Shown here one piece after another: positions 63,498-64,000 of a stretch of DNA of 64,000 nucleotides. The stretch comes from JAJEFO01 sp965208685 (GTDB lineage: Bacteria; Pseudomonadota; Alphaproteobacteria; Rhodobacterales; Rhodobacteraceae), in contig CBDBPL010000007.1 of NCBI GenBank assembly GCA_965208685.1, forward strand, positions 2,728,001 to 2,792,000, given 5' to 3'. The notes below the pieces were generated by a model that saw only the letters and a program-made list of their open reading frames with translations, was not told the DNA's origin and made no database searches. Position numbers and translations under genes: made by a program. The number at the start of each line of letters is the position of its first letter. Positions within the stretch are counted from its first letter, which is position 1.

Positions 63498-64000
63498 ATG
63501 CCCGACGTGCCGGAATTTCATGACAGGATGCTGTCCTTGGGCCTGGCCCGCGTAAGCGAGGCGGCAGCACTGGCTTCTGCCCGCCTGATCGGCCGCGGAA
63601 GCGAGAAGGCAGCGGACCAGGCAGCCGTGGACGCGATGCGGACTCAGCTCAACCAGCTCGAAATCCAAGGCGTTGTCGTCATCGGCGAAGGCGAACGCGA
63701 CGAAGCGCCCATGCTGTATATCGGCGAAGGCGTCGGCACGGGTTCAGGCCCCGAAGTGGATATCGCCCTCGATCCGCTCGAGGGCACGACGCTCACGGCC
63801 AAGGACATGCCGAACGCGCTGGCCGTGATCGCGATGGGTCCGCGCGGAACAATGCTTCACGCCCCCGACACCTACATGGAGAAGCTCGCGATCGGCCCGG
63901 GATTGCCGGACGGCGTCGTCAGCATGGACATGAGCCCTTCCGAACGCGTCGCCGCAATCGCCGAAGCAAAGAACTGTTCTGCCGAAGACATCACGGTCTG
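63498..64000 (+). CDS. glpX: Class II fructose-1,6-bisphosphatase (partial, 3' end outside window)
   Basis: The first 167 residues are present, ATG at 63498 with AAGGA upstream. GlpX motifs are visible: SEKAADQAAVDAMR, VVIGEGERDEAPMLYIGE with metal-binding residues, and DIALDPLEGTT for the second metal site. It hydrolyses fructose 1,6-bisphosphate in gluconeogenesis (and the Calvin cycle in some species). Confidence 0.95.
   Translation, partial: MPDVPEFHDRMLSLGLARVSEAAALASARLIGRGSEKAADQAAVDAMRTQLNQLEIQGVVVIGEGERDEAPMLYIGEGVGTGSGPEVDIALDPLEGTTLTAKDMPNALAVIAMGPRGTMLHAPDTYMEKLAIGPGLPDGVVSMDMSPSERVAAIAEAKNCSAEDITV

Overview
This window reads as a high-GC alphaproteobacterial chromosome, most likely Rhodobacteraceae-like. 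The strongest evidence is the right-hand block (53.6-64 kb): tRNA-Phe, yacG, rng, maf, infA, a low-molecular-weight phosphatase, a UPF0262 gene, hisD, a DUF2948 gene, murA and a short gene upstream of it, then tRNA-Thr, hisA, a DUF2842 gene, purA and glpX. I recognise this order as core synteny in that clade. Gene family profiles and TTG/GTG starts with good Shine-Dalgarno sites agree. No sequence search was run.

Layout. 0-7.3 kb: end of a dipeptide/nickel-type ABC importer operon (binding protein, two permeases, one fused double ATPase), followed by an aldehyde dehydrogenase, a short-chain dehydrogenase and a convergent extradiol-dioxygenase-like protein. 7.4-11.2 kb: VapBC-type toxin-antitoxin pair, alpha/beta hydrolase, 1-Cys peroxiredoxin, small membrane protein, Uma2-type nuclease. 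11.4-25.9 kb: accessory region rich in DNA-processing genes: a decayed DUF433/DUF5615 pair, a 1714-residue exonuclease-RecQ-UvrD fusion, a SWIM/SNF2 helicase, a frameshifted exonuclease I, an Xre-RES toxin-antitoxin pair with a visible promoter and paired operator-like repeats, and an IS21 fragment.

26.6-34.0 kb: seven tightly packed minus-strand genes (glutamine-amidotransferase-like, creatininase-like, cytosine-deaminase-like, FAD-linked oxidase, TauD-like dioxygenase, ABC binding protein, DUF2165). They look like one catabolic operon for a nitrogen-containing, possibly cyclic, compound, with a divergent RidA gene. 34.9-44.8 kb: an EamA exporter, then eight minus-strand genes: FAD oxidase, complete polyamine-type ABC importer, DmdA/GcvT-like methyltransferase, VOC protein and CoA ligase. 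This suggests uptake and demethylation of a methylated amine or sulfonium compound.

45.3-53 kb: sulfite-dehydrogenase-type molybdoenzyme with a diheme cytochrome c; a lower-GC patch with an iron alcohol dehydrogenase, a possible TnpB fragment and an EVE/PUA-like HNH endonuclease; then a kinase plus class III aminotransferase pair resembling hydroxylysine (or ethanolamine) kinase with its phospho-lyase. No conventional transcription factor gene was seen beside the catabolic operons. The most unusual items are the helicase pair at 12.1-20.4 kb and the two large catabolic operons.
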